DNA from: Microbacterium sp.
GTDB taxonomy: Bacteria > Actinomycetota > Actinomycetes > Actinomycetales > Microbacteriaceae
NCBI RefSeq assembly: GCF_031179285.1
Contig: NZ_JAPSHY010000019.1
Coordinates: 1-64,000 of the forward strand
Direction of reading: 5' to 3'
Length of the DNA stretch: 64,000 nucleotides
The translations under genes were made by a program, and so were the position numbers. How positions within the stretch are numbered: the first letter of the stretch is position 1; each line of letters opens with the position of its first letter. Shown here piece after piece: positions 1 through 8,607 of the stretch. The notes under the pieces are model-generated. The model did no database searches. It was given only the letters and a program-made list of their open reading frames with translations, and was not told the DNA's origin.

Positions 1-902
1 GCGGGCTTGGTGTCGAGCGCCGGATCCGCGTACATCTCCAGGAGTTTCGCTTCCATCTCGGCGACCTGTTCCGCACGGGTGGGGCTGTGCAGCTGCTCCT
101 GGACGACGGTGTCGTGCTGGTAGAAGTAGCGCAGGTAGTAGGAAGGGATCGCCTGCAGCCGACGCAGCAGCTCGACCGGCTGGTGCATGCGCGCGGCCAG
201 CGCTTCGCCCTGGGATTCCAGGAGCGTCGGGAGCAGGTCACGGCCGGGCTTCGTGGTGCCGGACGTCGGCGCGGCGCTCTGGCCGTCGTCGAGCAGTCGG
301 ACCCCGCGCTCCCAGGTCAGATGGTTGAGGCCGACGTGGTCGAGAGCGATGCGTTCCGGGGCGACGTCGAGGAGCCCGGCGAAGTACCGCTGCAGTCCGA
401 TGGCGACGTTGCACAGACCGAGGGCGCGGTGGCCGTGCGAGAGGAGGGCGCGGGTGACGATGCCGACGGGGTTGGTGAAATCGATGATCCAGGCATCGGG
501 ATTCACCGCACGCACCCGGTCCGCGATGTCGAGAACGACCGGCACGGTCCTCAATGCCTTCGCGAGGCCACCGGCACCGGTGGTTTCCTGACCGAGGCAC
601 CCGCATTCCAGCGGCCACGTCTCGTCGCGCTGACGGGTCTGCTGCCCGCCGACGCGCAGCTGGAGCAGCACGGCGGCGGCGCCGTCCGCTGCCGCGGCGA
701 CGTCGTCCGTCTCGGTCACGACCGCGGGGTGACCCTGCTTCTGCAGCATCCGCCGGGCGACGCCGCCGAGCAGCTCGCGACGCTCCCTGCTCGGGTCGAC
801 GAGCACGATCTCGGTGATCGGGAGGGTGCCGCGCAGCCGCGCGAACCCGTCGATGAGCTCAGGGGTGTACGTCGACCCACCGCCGACGACGACAATCTTC
901 AT
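1..902 (-). CDS. GH4 6-phospho-beta-glucosidase, C-terminus cut by window edge
   Basis: Family 4 glycosidase that hydrolyses 6-phospho-beta-glucosides (cellobiose-6-P type) in the cytosol using NAD and a divalent metal. The 300 visible residues begin with MKIVVVGGGSTYTPEL, the family NAD-binding loop (glycines 7-9). LGQETTG lies near 103-109, NPVGIVT near 144-150, the metal-ligand Cys164-Asn165 in GLCNVAIG, and His194 in GLNHL. The gene runs off the left edge, so the last third is not visible. It lies downstream of a ROK repressor on the same strand, with about 100 bases between them, which fits local control by a phosphosugar or sugar signal. Family assignment is firm; the exact substrate (beta- versus alpha-linked) is inferred from similarity to the LicH/CelF branch. 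Confidence 0.9.
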   Translation of the reverse strand, partial: MKIVVVGGGSTYTPELIDGFARLRGTLPITEIVLVDPSRERRELLGGVARRMLQKQGHPAVVTETDDVAAAADGAAAVLLQLRVGGQQTRQRDETWPLECGCLGQETTGAGGLAKALRTVPVVLDIADRVRAVNPDAWIIDFTNPVGIVTRALLSHGHRALGLCNVAIGLQRYFAGLLDVAPERIALDHVGLNHLTWERGVRLLDDGQSAAPTSGTTKPGRDLLPTLLESQGEALAARMHQPVELLRRLQAIPSYYLRYFYQHDTVVQEQLHSPTRAEQVAEMEAKLLEMYADPALDTKP

Positions 903-1003
903 GTTCTGACTCCAAGGTTGCGCACTGCTCGTCAGGAGCATCGGGGCCTCGTGGGGCGAGAACGTGATCGACCCAGCCGGTGCTTCTGATGAGCGTAGGC
1001 GAA

Positions 1004-2215
1004 TCAGGGAATCGTGTAAAGAGTCTTTCCAAGTTTGGTGGCGAAGATGTCGCGGCGAGCCGCGGTCACGGCGAGGAGGCGGGCTCCCTGAACGGTGCCG
1101 GCCCGACCGAGGGTGCTGGGGATGACCGAGACGGGCCAGGGGACGAGATCTGCCAAGCATGCCTCGAGCGCGGGGCGTCCCTGGTCGATCGCCGCTCCCA
1201 CGCCTCCGACGAGCACGATGGTCTCGACGTCGACGACGGCGACGACGGTCGCGCACAGGGCGGCGATCCGGCACGCGGTCTCATCGACGATCGCCTGGGC
1301 GAAGGCGTCGCCGGATTCTGCGGCAGCGAACAGGGCCGGCAGGTCGATCGGGATGGACACCGTGGTGGCATCGACGGCTGACCCGCCCTCCCGCAGGCGC
1401 GACTCCGCGAGCGCGATCATGGCCGGACTGCTCGGATCCTCGACGATCGGCCCTCTCGAGGATTCGCGGAACAGCAGGTCGAGCTCACCCGCGCTGCCTC
1501 GCCCGCCGCGATGCACGCGCCCGCCGAGCACGAGCGCCCCGCCGACCCCCGCGCCGACCGAGATCATCGCGAAATCGTCGGTCTGCGTACATGAGCCGTA
1601 TCGGCGTTCCGCCAGGGCGGCCGCATTGACGTCGTTCTCGACGAACACCGGCGTTCCCAGGAGATCACTGAGGTCGGCGGCCAGCGCGGTGCCGTTGAGC
1701 CCTTCGAAACCGCCGGCCATCTCGATGCGCCCGGTCTGCGGATGCACGACGCCGGGGATGCCGATGCCGATGGCCTGGATGTCGCGCACGTCGATGCCGG
1801 CGCGCCGGCACACCTCGGTGCGAAGGCGCAGGATCGTCACGATGATCCCGGACAGGGTCAGGTCTCCGGCCGGTTCCTCCGCCTCGGCGAGCAGTCGATC
1901 ATCGAGCCCGGCGAGCTGCGCCCGGATGAATCGAGTGCCGACGTCGAGACCGAGGACGGGAAGCGACGCGCCGGCTGCGCGGAAGAGCTCGGCTCCGTAC
2001 TTCGACACGGCAGCGTCCGACGCCACCTGTTCGACGAGCCCCGCGTCGATGAGCGAGCTCAGCGCTGCCGAGACGGTCGGCTTCGTGAGACCGATCGCCC
2101 TCGCCACGGCCGTGCGGGTGGACGGCGACTCCCGGTAGAGCTCCTCGAGGACGAGGAGCTCGTTCGATCGACGCATGTCCTTCAGGCCGGCCGGCCGTGC
2201 TGTGCTGTGCTCCAC
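1004..2215 (-). CDS. ROK family transcriptional regulator (NagC/XylR type)
   Basis: 403-residue repressor-type protein. A winged helix-turn-helix occupies roughly residues 15-65 (a LTKPTVSAALSSL recognition-helix region), followed by a ROK sugar-kinase-like domain from about residue 85: VLGLDVGT phosphate-binding loop, GIGIPGVV, VENDVNAAALAE and ISVGAGVGGALVL. The position after HRGGRGSAGELDLL, where many ROK proteins carry a CxCGxxGC zinc site, has no cysteines here, so the zinc site is lost. It sits just upstream of the GH4 gene on the same strand and probably represses it and any further catabolic genes beyond the window edge. The effector is not deducible. A start at 2215 includes the full DNA-binding domain. 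Confidence 0.88.
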   Translation of the reverse strand: MEHSTARPAGLKDMRRSNELLVLEELYRESPSTRTAVARAIGLTKPTVSAALSSLIDAGLVEQVASDAAVSKYGAELFRAAGASLPVLGLDVGTRFIRAQLAGLDDRLLAEAEEPAGDLTLSGIIVTILRLRTEVCRRAGIDVRDIQAIGIGIPGVVHPQTGRIEMAGGFEGLNGTALAADLSDLLGTPVFVENDVNAAALAERRYGSCTQTDDFAMISVGAGVGGALVLGGRVHRGGRGSAGELDLLFRESSRGPIVEDPSSPAMIALAESRLREGGSAVDATTVSIPIDLPALFAAAESGDAFAQAIVDETACRIAALCATVVAVVDVETIVLVGGVGAAIDQGRPALEACLADLVPWPVSVIPSTLGRAGTVQGARLLAVTAARRDIFATKLGKTLYTIP

Positions 2216-2295
2216 CCACCCATCCTGACAGACGCCCTTCGCGACGCACGGATACGGCGAACACGATACGACGGCCGTGTCGAATATCGGTAAGA

Positions 2296-3129
2296 CTATT
2301 TACAATCGGTCTCCGGTGCCACGCTCGACCAGGGCACCGTGAGTTCGCCCAGGCGCCACCGGGTGCGCCCGGCGAGCACGGGCCAGCCCTGCTCGCGCAG
2401 CCCTGACACCGCGGCGATGAAGCGCTGCGTCGGCCCGAATGTCGTGAGGGCGGCCGACCGTTCCCACTCCCTGTCGAAATCGGTGAGAAGCGCGTTGATC
2501 CGTTCCCCCGGCACGTTTCGATGGATGAGCGCCTTCGGAAGGCGCTCGGCGACGATGCTCGGCCGCTCCAGCGCCGTCAGCCGCAGGGACATCGTGAACC
2601 GAGCGGGGCGAGCATCCGGGGTGACATCCACCCACGCGGCGATGCGGCCGATCTCGTCGCAGGTGCCCTCGACGAGGAGGCCGTCGGGAGCAAGGCGGGA
2701 CGCCATCGCGCGCCACGCCTCCGTCACATCTGTCTCGTCGTACTGGCGCAGCACGTTCATGGCGCGGATGACGGCCGGACGCCTGTCGCCGGGAAGCGGC
2801 ACCTCGAACCCGCCGCGGGCGAACGAGACACGCAGGCTCTGCGGGAACGGGGTGCGCCCGGCTCCCACCTCGCTGAGCTGAGCGCGAGCTGTCGCGACCC
2901 GGACCGGGTCGATCTCGAGCCCGATCACCTCGGTATCCGAGCGCACCTTCTGCAGTCGGGCGGCGAGCTCGAACGCGGTGACGCCACTCGCTCCGAAACC
3001 GAGATCGACGACCAGCGGATCCGCGGCGCGACGGAAGGCCCGGCTCGCGGCGATCCAGCGGTCGCTGCGCCGGAGCCGGTTCGTCCCCGTCGTGCCGCGG
3101 GTCGGCCGGCCGAGAGGAGAGGACGCCAT
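2296..3129 (-). CDS. class I SAM-dependent methyltransferase-like protein
   Basis: 277 residues. A Rossmann-type SAM site is visible: VVDLGFGASG (motif I, about residues 40-49) and VIGLEIDPVRVATAR (acidic-residue motif II). The rest resembles actinobacterial proteins annotated only as methyltransferases; NVLRQYDE and LVEGTCDE occur in the middle of the fold. The substrate is unknown. I chose the ATG at 3129 because an open frame continues upstream without any methyltransferase similarity and runs into gpmA. It is divergent from gpmA, with start codons 75 bases apart. The 80 bases between its stop and the ROK start include an imperfect GTAA-N6-TTAC repeat at 2290-2303 that could belong to the ROK promoter. 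Confidence 0.75.
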   Translation of the reverse strand: MASSPLGRPTRGTTGTNRLRRSDRWIAASRAFRRAADPLVVDLGFGASGVTAFELAARLQKVRSDTEVIGLEIDPVRVATARAQLSEVGAGRTPFPQSLRVSFARGGFEVPLPGDRRPAVIRAMNVLRQYDETDVTEAWRAMASRLAPDGLLVEGTCDEIGRIAAWVDVTPDARPARFTMSLRLTALERPSIVAERLPKALIHRNVPGERINALLTDFDREWERSAALTTFGPTQRFIAAVSGLREQGWPVLAGRTRWRLGELTVPWSSVAPETDCK

Positions 3130-3192
3130 GGATCCATCCTCCCAGGGGCGGGCCGCCGGAAGAACCGGAAACGACAGCGACGGCCACCCCGA

Positions 3193-3198
3193 TAAACT
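3193..3198 (+). promoter_or_regulatory. -10 element of leaderless gpmA
   Basis: TAAACT, with six bases between its end and the gpmA ATG at 3205, which places the transcription start on or next to the start codon. No Shine-Dalgarno sequence is present. No convincing -35 is seen. Confidence 0.55.
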
Positions 3199-3204
3199 GG
3201 CGGC

Positions 3205-3954
3205 ATGACTGCGACGCGCACCCTGATCCTGCTCCGCCACGGCCGGAGCGAGTGGAACGAACTGAACCTCTTCACCGGCTGGGTGGACGTCCGTCTGAAC
3301 GCTCAGGGTGAGAAGGAGGCGAGGCGCGGCGGCGAGCTGTTGCGCGAGGCGGGCATCCTTCCGGACGTTCTGCACACCTCGCTGCTGAGCCGCGCGATCC
3401 AGACGGCGAACATCGCCCTCGATGCAGCCGATCGTCTGTGGATCCCGGTCGCCCGGTCGTGGCGGCTGAACGAGCGTCACTACGGTGCGCTGCAGGGCAA
3501 GGACAAGGCCGAGACGCTCGAGCAGTTCGGGCCGGAGCAGTTCCAGCTGTGGCGTCGCTCGTTCGACGTGCCGCCGCCCGAGCTCGATGACGCGAGCGAG
3601 TTCAGCCAGGTGAACGACCCCCGCTACATCGGTATCGACGGCGAGGTGCCGCGCACCGAATCGCTCAAGCTCGTGATCGACCGGATGCTGCCCTACTGGG
3701 ATGACGCGATCGTCCCGGATCTCGCAGCGGGCAAGACCGTGCTGGTCACTGCGCACGGCAATTCTCTGCGCGGCCTCGTCAAGCACCTCGAGGGCATCAG
3801 CGACGACGACATCGCTGAGCTGAACATCCCCACCGGCATTCCGCTGGTGTACGAGCTCGACGAGAACAACGTCCCCACCGGACCCGGTCGCTACCTCGAC
3901 CCGGAGGCGGCTGCTGCCGGCGCTGCGGCAGTCGCGTCTCAGGGCAAGAAGTAG
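3205..3954 (+). CDS. gpmA: 2,3-bisphosphoglycerate-dependent phosphoglycerate mutase
   Basis: 249 residues, the normal length for dPGM. Interconverts 3- and 2-phosphoglycerate in glycolysis. The phosphohistidine is His12 in [10 protein letters not shown], followed by [22 protein letters not shown] supplies the substrate-binding Arg/His/Tyr set, and the second catalytic His184 lies in AHGNSLRG. In mycobacteria gpm1 lies directly upstream of senX3-regX3; here it is also close to them, separated by an NmrA/WYL pair and phoU. The start is set by the leaderless promoter element six bases upstream. Confidence 0.97.
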   Translation: MTATRTLILLRHGRSEWNELNLFTGWVDVRLNAQGEKEARRGGELLREAGILPDVLHTSLLSRAIQTANIALDAADRLWIPVARSWRLNERHYGALQGKDKAETLEQFGPEQFQLWRRSFDVPPPELDDASEFSQVNDPRYIGIDGEVPRTESLKLVIDRMLPYWDDAIVPDLAAGKTVLVTAHGNSLRGLVKHLEGISDDDIAELNIPTGIPLVYELDENNVPTGPGRYLDPEAAAAGAAAVASQGKK

Positions 3955-3957
3955 CCG

Positions 3958-4824
3958 TCAGGCGACGTCGAGCTTCTCGCGAATCCACGACCTGAGGGTC
4001 GTCGGGGTCGTCGACGCAGCAGTACGTGGCTGCTCGGGTATGAAGCCGTCGCGCAGGCCGATCGACATGCCCAGCATCGCGTCCGCCGCGGCGGCGGACA
4101 AGCCAGCAGAGAGGTAGTCGCGGCGCAGCTCATCATCGGCGACCCGCACCGCCGACACCGGGTGACCCGTCTCCTCGGTGAGTATCTCCGCGACCTCGTT
4201 CCAGCTGAGATCGGCCGGCCCGTGGACGGCCTGCACGCGATGACCCGACCAGGAACGGTTGAGGAGCAATCCGGCCGCGACCTCGGCGATGTCTCGCGGG
4301 GCCACCCAGCTCATCCGGGCGTCCGGCGGCAGCAGCACGGGAATCGTGCCGGCGCGAATGGCGTCCAGCTGGAACGACAGGTTGGTGAAGAAGTACCCGC
4401 AACGCAGGTGGGTGACATCGATGTCGAGGCCGTCGAGCGCCATCTCCGTTGCGGCGAGTCCGTCGATCTCGCCGGCGCCGTGACGTTTCTCGGCGCCGAC
4501 GCTGCTCTGGAAGACGACCCTGCCGATACCGTTCCGCGTGACCGCACCGACGACGGCATCCGTCGCCCTCGCATAGTCCGCGAGCGGATCCTCGCCGGCA
4601 CTCGGTGGATCGACCCAGTAGAGCGCATCGACTCCTCGCGTGGCCGCTGCGACCTCATCGCGATCGAACGAGTCGGCTCGGGCGACGTCCACGAGGTCGC
4701 GCAGCTCCTCGTCGAGGCCGCGCGGGTCGCGCATGAGCAGCAGTGGACGAACTCCGGCTCTGACGAGCATCCGGCTGAGGTATCGCCCGACATTGCCGTT
4801 CGGAGTGGTGACAGCGATTCGCAT
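3958..4824 (-). CDS. NmrA/SDR-like NAD(P)-binding protein
   Basis: 288 residues. MRIAVTTPNGNVGRYLSRML is an N-terminal Rossmann nucleotide-binding motif (GxxGxxG-like, TPNGNVG). The middle carries YWVDPPS and VVFQSSVGAEK, typical of NmrA-like or atypical short-chain dehydrogenases such as quinone reductase/ergot-type proteins. An ATG 18 bases upstream is in frame, but the one at 4824 has a strong AGGAGG eight bases before it, so I use 4824. Convergent with gpmA (three bases between stops) and divergent from the WYL regulator, which probably controls it. Substrate unknown. Confidence 0.82.
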   Translation of the reverse strand: MRIAVTTPNGNVGRYLSRMLVRAGVRPLLLMRDPRGLDEELRDLVDVARADSFDRDEVAAATRGVDALYWVDPPSAGEDPLADYARATDAVVGAVTRNGIGRVVFQSSVGAEKRHGAGEIDGLAATEMALDGLDIDVTHLRCGYFFTNLSFQLDAIRAGTIPVLLPPDARMSWVAPRDIAEVAAGLLLNRSWSGHRVQAVHGPADLSWNEVAEILTEETGHPVSAVRVADDELRRDYLSAGLSAAAADAMLGMSIGLRDGFIPEQPRTAASTTPTTLRSWIREKLDVA

Positions 4825-4923
4825 GTGAGAAACCTCCTTCATTCGTGTTCTTCATCGGTGAGATCGACGCTACGAGCAGATGAGGCCGGATTCCGTCCGC
4901 ATCTCTGTGGAATCGTAGGGCGC

Positions 4924-5640
4924 ATGTCCACGCCTACTGACCGCGCGCTGCAGCTGCTGTCACTGCTGCAGGGCGGGGGAGAGCTGTCGGCAGCGACCCT
5001 TGCGCGCCGCCTCGGTGTGAGCGAACGCACCGTGCGCCGTGATGCCAGGCGACTGCGAGACCTCGGCTACGACGTGCGCGCTCGACCAGGACCGGGCACG
5101 AGTTATCGGCTGCGCGCGAGCATTAAGATCCCGCCCCTGCTCCTCGATGAGGACGAGGTGGGGGCCGTCGCGGTCGCCCTCGAGATGCTCGCCGCCTGGT
5201 CGCCCGTGGATGCGGCCGCGTCATCGGCCGCCGCGAAGCTCGCCCAGGTGCTCCCGCCCAGGCTGGCGCGCAGGGCGCGGGCGGTGGCGCTGTCGACGCA
5301 GGTGGTTCGGGGTGACCGCCCCGTCATCGATGTGGCGACACTCGGGGTGCTCGCCGACGCGGTCGGGAACGAATCCCGGGTGCGATTCGCCTACACGGAC
5401 AGCCGTGGTGGGGTATCGCCGCGGGTGGTCGAGCCGTTCCGGCATGTGCTTCGGGGAGAACGCTGGTATCTCATCGCGTTCGATCTGGATCGCGACGACT
5501 GGCGGCTGTTCCGCTTGGATCGCATCCGCGACGCGGAGCCGCTGCCGGGGCGGGCGGGAGAGCGTCCGTTTCCCCGGATGCCGCTGGAGGAGTGGCTTGC
5601 GACGGATTTCGGGCGCCTGAGCGGCCCGACCCGCAGCTAA
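4924..5640 (+). CDS. WYL-domain transcriptional regulator with DeoR-type HTH
   Basis: 238 residues. The N-terminal winged HTH (about residues 5-60) contains LARRLGVSERTVRRDARRL. After a linker with PPLLLDEDE the WYL domain follows (about 140-215), with a variant of the signature in RGERWYLIAFDL and FRLDRI near the end. WYL domains bind small nucleic-acid or nucleotide-like ligands and act as switches. The short 99-base gap to the divergent NmrA-type gene suggests that gene as its target. A weak -10 (AATCGT at 4911-4916) seven bases before the ATG again suggests a leaderless message. Confidence 0.88.
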   Translation: MSTPTDRALQLLSLLQGGGELSAATLARRLGVSERTVRRDARRLRDLGYDVRARPGPGTSYRLRASIKIPPLLLDEDEVGAVAVALEMLAAWSPVDAAASSAAAKLAQVLPPRLARRARAVALSTQVVRGDRPVIDVATLGVLADAVGNESRVRFAYTDSRGGVSPRVVEPFRHVLRGERWYLIAFDLDRDDWRLFRLDRIRDAEPLPGRAGERPFPRMPLEEWLATDFGRLSGPTRS

Positions 5641-5693
5641 GTGCTTGGCGCCATCTGCGAGCGCTCACCCGGCGGCAGTGCCGAGTGCGCGAA

Positions 5694-5722
5694 AGGGACG
5701 GATGCTCCCCGCATCCGCCCCT
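5694..5722. terminator. bidirectional hairpin between WYL regulator and phoU
   Basis: GGGACGGATGC pairs with GCATCCGCCCC around a short CCCC-containing loop, between two convergent genes. No long U tract, as is usual in this group. Confidence 0.55.
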
Positions 5723-5740
5723 CTTCGTCCTACGCGGTCG

Positions 5741-6439
5741 TTACGCGTGCCCGAGCTCCTTCTGATGCTCGACGGCCAGTGGGATGTCGTGCTCGTCGAT
5801 CTGCCAGTCTCCGGTGGCGAGGTAGACGACCTTCTTCGCGACCGCGACCGCGTGGTCGGCGAACCGCTCGTGGTATCGGCTGGCGAGCGTCGCGTCGACG
5901 GTCGCCGTCGCCTCACCCTTCCAGTTGTCGCTGAGCACCTTGTCGAAGACGTTCACATGCAGCTCGTCGACGTCGTCGTCCGCATTGCGGATCGCATCAG
6001 CCAGGCGGAGGTCCTGGGTGCGAAGCAGCTCCGAGAGCGTGCGGGAGATCTCGACGTCCAATTCCCCCATCTTCGTGAAGGTGCCCTTCAGGCCCTTGGG
6101 GATGGCGCGCTCGGGGAAGCGAAGGCGGGCCAGCTGGGCGATGTGCTCCGACATGTCGCCCATGCGTTCGAGGGACGCGCTGACGCGGAGCGCGGTCACC
6201 ACGATGCGCAGGTCACGTGCGACGGGCTGCTGCCGGGCGAGGATCTCGATGGCCTGCTCGTCGAGAGCGACGGCCAGCTCGTCGATCTTGGCGTCGTCGG
6301 CGATGACCTCCTCGGCAAGACCGACATCGCTCGTCGCGAATGCGCGAGTCGCCTTGTCGATCGAGACCGTGACGAGGTCCGCGATCTCGACGAGGCGGGA
6401 CTGCAGGTCCTCGAGGGACTGGTGGAAGACTTCGCGCAT
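5741..6439 (-). CDS. phoU: phosphate signalling protein PhoU
   Basis: 232 residues with the two-repeat three-helix PhoU architecture. MREVFHQSLEDLQ starts the first repeat; ERMGDMSEHIAQLA and HERFADHAVAVAKKVVYLATG are the metal-binding E/DxxxD-type motifs at the ends of repeats 1 and 2. It connects the Pst phosphate transporter to the phosphate-sensing kinase and keeps the system off when phosphate is plentiful. The start at MREVF is preferred over an in-frame ATG six codons upstream because GAAAGG lies ten bases before it and homologues begin with this sequence. Divergent from senX3, its expected partner. Confidence 0.95.
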   Translation of the reverse strand: MREVFHQSLEDLQSRLVEIADLVTVSIDKATRAFATSDVGLAEEVIADDAKIDELAVALDEQAIEILARQQPVARDLRIVVTALRVSASLERMGDMSEHIAQLARLRFPERAIPKGLKGTFTKMGELDVEISRTLSELLRTQDLRLADAIRNADDDVDELHVNVFDKVLSDNWKGEATATVDATLASRYHERFADHAVAVAKKVVYLATGDWQIDEHDIPLAVEHQKELGHA

Positions 6440-6532
6440 GGCGGCGCAACCTTTCATTCGTGTCTCGGCGGCGTCGTCCGGTCGAGAGGTGTGGACTGCG
6501 CTGCCGCACAGGCCCGAAGCGATTGTGTGCGC

Positions 6533-6543
6533 CGAAGGTTAAC
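6533..6543 (-). promoter_or_regulatory. possible degenerate PHO-box upstream of phoU
   Basis: Read on the minus strand this is GTTAACCTTCG, matching 9 of 11 positions of the actinobacterial PHO-box unit G(T/G)TCAYYYR(G/C)G. No clear adjacent second unit, so this is weak. Confidence 0.25.
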
Positions 6544-6608
6544 GAACGGTGCCCAGCACGTGAATAGTACTTCCCCGCTTGCCGTCGCGGCCCGAGAACC
6601 CTCCGGAA

Positions 6609-6619
6609 CGCGGGTGAAC
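6609..6619 (-). promoter_or_regulatory. PHO-box-like unit in the senX3 promoter
   Basis: On the minus strand GTTCACCCGCG matches all 11 positions of the PHO-box unit described for phosphate regulators in actinobacteria. It lies just upstream of the senX3 -10 element. Neighbouring 11-base windows do not match, so it would be a single unit rather than the usual direct repeat. Confidence 0.35.
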
Positions 6620-6625
6620 GCACTC

Positions 6626-6631
6626 TACGCT
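6626..6631 (+). promoter_or_regulatory. -10 element of leaderless senX3
   Basis: TACGCT followed by six bases and then the ATG at 6638; no ribosome binding site. Confidence 0.5.
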
Positions 6632-6637
6632 TGTCCC

Positions 6638-7858
6638 ATGAGCTCGACCGAGATCGCCCTGATCGCTTTGGCCATCGGCCTGATCATCGGTGTCGGTGTC
6701 TCACTTCTCGTGATGTGGGCATATCGTGCCAAAGCGAGGGTCGAGCTGGAGACGTCGTCGGCGATACCCGACGGCGTCGCCGACGTGCTGCGCAGCATGG
6801 ACGACGCCGCGTGTGTCGTCGATGTCTCGGGCCTGGTGCTGGCGACCTCCGTCGCAGCGACGCGGTTCGGCATCGAGGTGGGGGCGATCCTGGAGAATCA
6901 GGAGCTGCGCCAATTGGTGCGCAACGTCCGAAGCACCGGTGGGACCGGCACGGAGACGATGCGCATCACCCGCGGCGGGCTCAGCCTCGATCCTCGTCTG
7001 GTGTCCGCCAGGGCGAGCACCCTCGGCCCTCGGCTCATGCTGCTGATCATCCGGGACGTCACCGAGCAGGAGCGTCTGGATCAGATGCGCAACGACTTCG
7101 TGGCCAACACCAGCCACGAGCTGAAGACGCCGGTGGGTGCGGTGAGCCTGCTCGCCGAGGCGATAGAGTCCGCGGCAGACGATCCGGCGCAGGTGCGCAT
7201 CTTCGCCGCCAGGATCTCGGCGGAGGCTGCGCGGCTCGGTCAGCTCACCGGTCGCATCCTGAGCCTCTCGAGGCTCCAAGCCGCCGACGGGCTCGCCGAT
7301 GTGAATCCCGTCGCGATCGACGAAGTGATCATGGCATCCATCGAGGCGCATGTCGTCCAGGCCGACTCGGCCGGAGTCGAGCTCGTCAGGGGCGGCGACC
7401 GGGGCGTGTGGGTGCGCGGTGACGCGCAGATCCTCATCGAGGCCGTCGGCAACCTCCTCACGAACGCGATCGTCTACTCGCCCCGGGGCTCCCGCGTCGG
7501 TGTCGGCGTCAAGGCCGACGGAGACGTCGTCGAGATCGCCGTCGCCGACCAGGGCATCGGAATCTCCGAGGCTGACCGCGAGCGCATCTTCGAGCGCTTC
7601 TACCGTGCCGACGAAGCGCGCTCCCGACGAACGGGCGGCACCGGCCTCGGGCTGTCGATCGTCAAGCACGCCACCCAGCGCCACGGCGGCGAGGTGCGGC
7701 TGTGGTCGCGCCCCGGCCGAGGTTCCACCTTCACCATCCGCCTGCCGCGCATCGAGACCCCGGTCATCGACCAGGATGAGAAGCGCAAGAAGAAGCGCGC
7801 CCGCAAGGCAGCCAAGGCCGCCGCACCGGCGCGCGCCCGAAACGGAGACAGAGCATGA
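6638..7858 (+). CDS. senX3: sensor histidine kinase SenX3
   Basis: 406 residues. One N-terminal membrane segment (about residues 5-27), a PAS-like region (about 45-140), a HisKA domain with phospho-acceptor His160 in ANTSHELKTP, and a C-terminal ATPase with the N box NLLTNAIVY, G1 DQGIGI and G2 GGTGLGLSIVK. The tail is Lys/Ala-rich. Autophosphorylates and passes phosphate to RegX3 in response to phosphate starvation. It overlaps regX3 by four bases (ATGA), so the two are translationally coupled. Placement next to phoU and near gpmA matches the mycobacterial gene set. The start is fixed by the leaderless -10 six bases upstream. Confidence 0.94.
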   Translation: MSSTEIALIALAIGLIIGVGVSLLVMWAYRAKARVELETSSAIPDGVADVLRSMDDAACVVDVSGLVLATSVAATRFGIEVGAILENQELRQLVRNVRSTGGTGTETMRITRGGLSLDPRLVSARASTLGPRLMLLIIRDVTEQERLDQMRNDFVANTSHELKTPVGAVSLLAEAIESAADDPAQVRIFAARISAEAARLGQLTGRILSLSRLQAADGLADVNPVAIDEVIMASIEAHVVQADSAGVELVRGGDRGVWVRGDAQILIEAVGNLLTNAIVYSPRGSRVGVGVKADGDVVEIAVADQGIGISEADRERIFERFYRADEARSRRTGGTGLGLSIVKHATQRHGGEVRLWSRPGRGSTFTIRLPRIETPVIDQDEKRKKKRARKAAKAAAPARARNGDRA

Positions 7859-8538
7859 CCCGCATCCTTCTCGTCGAAGACGAACCCGACCTCGCCGATC
7901 CCCTGGCGTACCTGTTGCGCCGCGAGGGATACGAGGTGGAGATCTCCGAAGACGGCCCCGGCGCCCTCACCGCGTTCCGGGAACGTGGGGCGGACATCAT
8001 CCTGCTCGACCTGATGCTGCCCGGGATGCCGGGCACCGAGGTGTGCCGTCAGATCCGCTCCACCTCCTCGGTGCCGATCATCATGCTCACCGCGAAGGAC
8101 TCGGAGGTCGACATCGTGGTGGGGCTCGAGCTCGGAGCCGACGACTACATCACCAAGCCGTACTCCTCACGGGAATTGCTGGCTCGGATGCGCGCCGTGC
8201 TGCGACGCGTCGTGCAGGCGGAGAACGAACTCGACGAGCGCGTGCTCGACGGCGGCCGCGTCACGCTCGACATCGATCGTCACACCGTCACGGTGGCCGG
8301 CGAGATGATCAACATGCCGCTCAAGGAGTTCGAACTGCTCGAGGTGCTCATGCGCAACTCGGGACGAGTGCTCACCCGCGGACAGCTGATCGATCGGGTC
8401 TGGGGGAGCGACTACTTCGGCGACACGAAGACCCTCGACGTGCACATCAAGCGCATCCGCTCCCGCATCGAGGTGAATCCGGGGGAGCCGGTGATGCTCG
8501 TCACCGTCCGCGGCCTCGGCTATCGATTCGAGGGCTGA
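7855..8538 (+). CDS. regX3: response regulator RegX3, OmpR family
   Basis: 227 residues. Receiver domain about 1-118 with acidic pocket Glu9-Asp10, phospho-acceptor Asp52 in LLDLMLPG, Thr in MLTAKD and Lys in ITKPYSS. The C-terminal winged helix (about 130-227) contains LKEFELLEVLMRNSGRV and VHIKRIRSRIE. Partner of SenX3, with which it overlaps by four bases. Expected targets are pst and other phosphate-starvation genes; the PHO-box-like sequence upstream of senX3 suggests autoregulation. Confidence 0.95.
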   Translation: MTRILLVEDEPDLADPLAYLLRREGYEVEISEDGPGALTAFRERGADIILLDLMLPGMPGTEVCRQIRSTSSVPIIMLTAKDSEVDIVVGLELGADDYITKPYSSRELLARMRAVLRRVVQAENELDERVLDGGRVTLDIDRHTVTVAGEMINMPLKEFELLEVLMRNSGRVLTRGQLIDRVWGSDYFGDTKTLDVHIKRIRSRIEVNPGEPVMLVTVRGLGYRFEG

Positions 8539-8559
8539 CCACCAGGCCCGGAACGACAG

Positions 8560-8592
8560 AGAGGCCGGCCACCCTGTCGGGTGCCGGCCTCT
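8560..8592 (+). terminator. terminator after regX3
   Basis: AGAGGCCGGC and GCCGGCCTCT form a 10-bp stem extended by CACC/GGTG with one bulge, followed by TTCTGTCC. It lies between regX3 and the convergent lipoprotein gene. Confidence 0.65.
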
Positions 8593-8607
8593 TCTGTCCT
8601 CGTGGCG

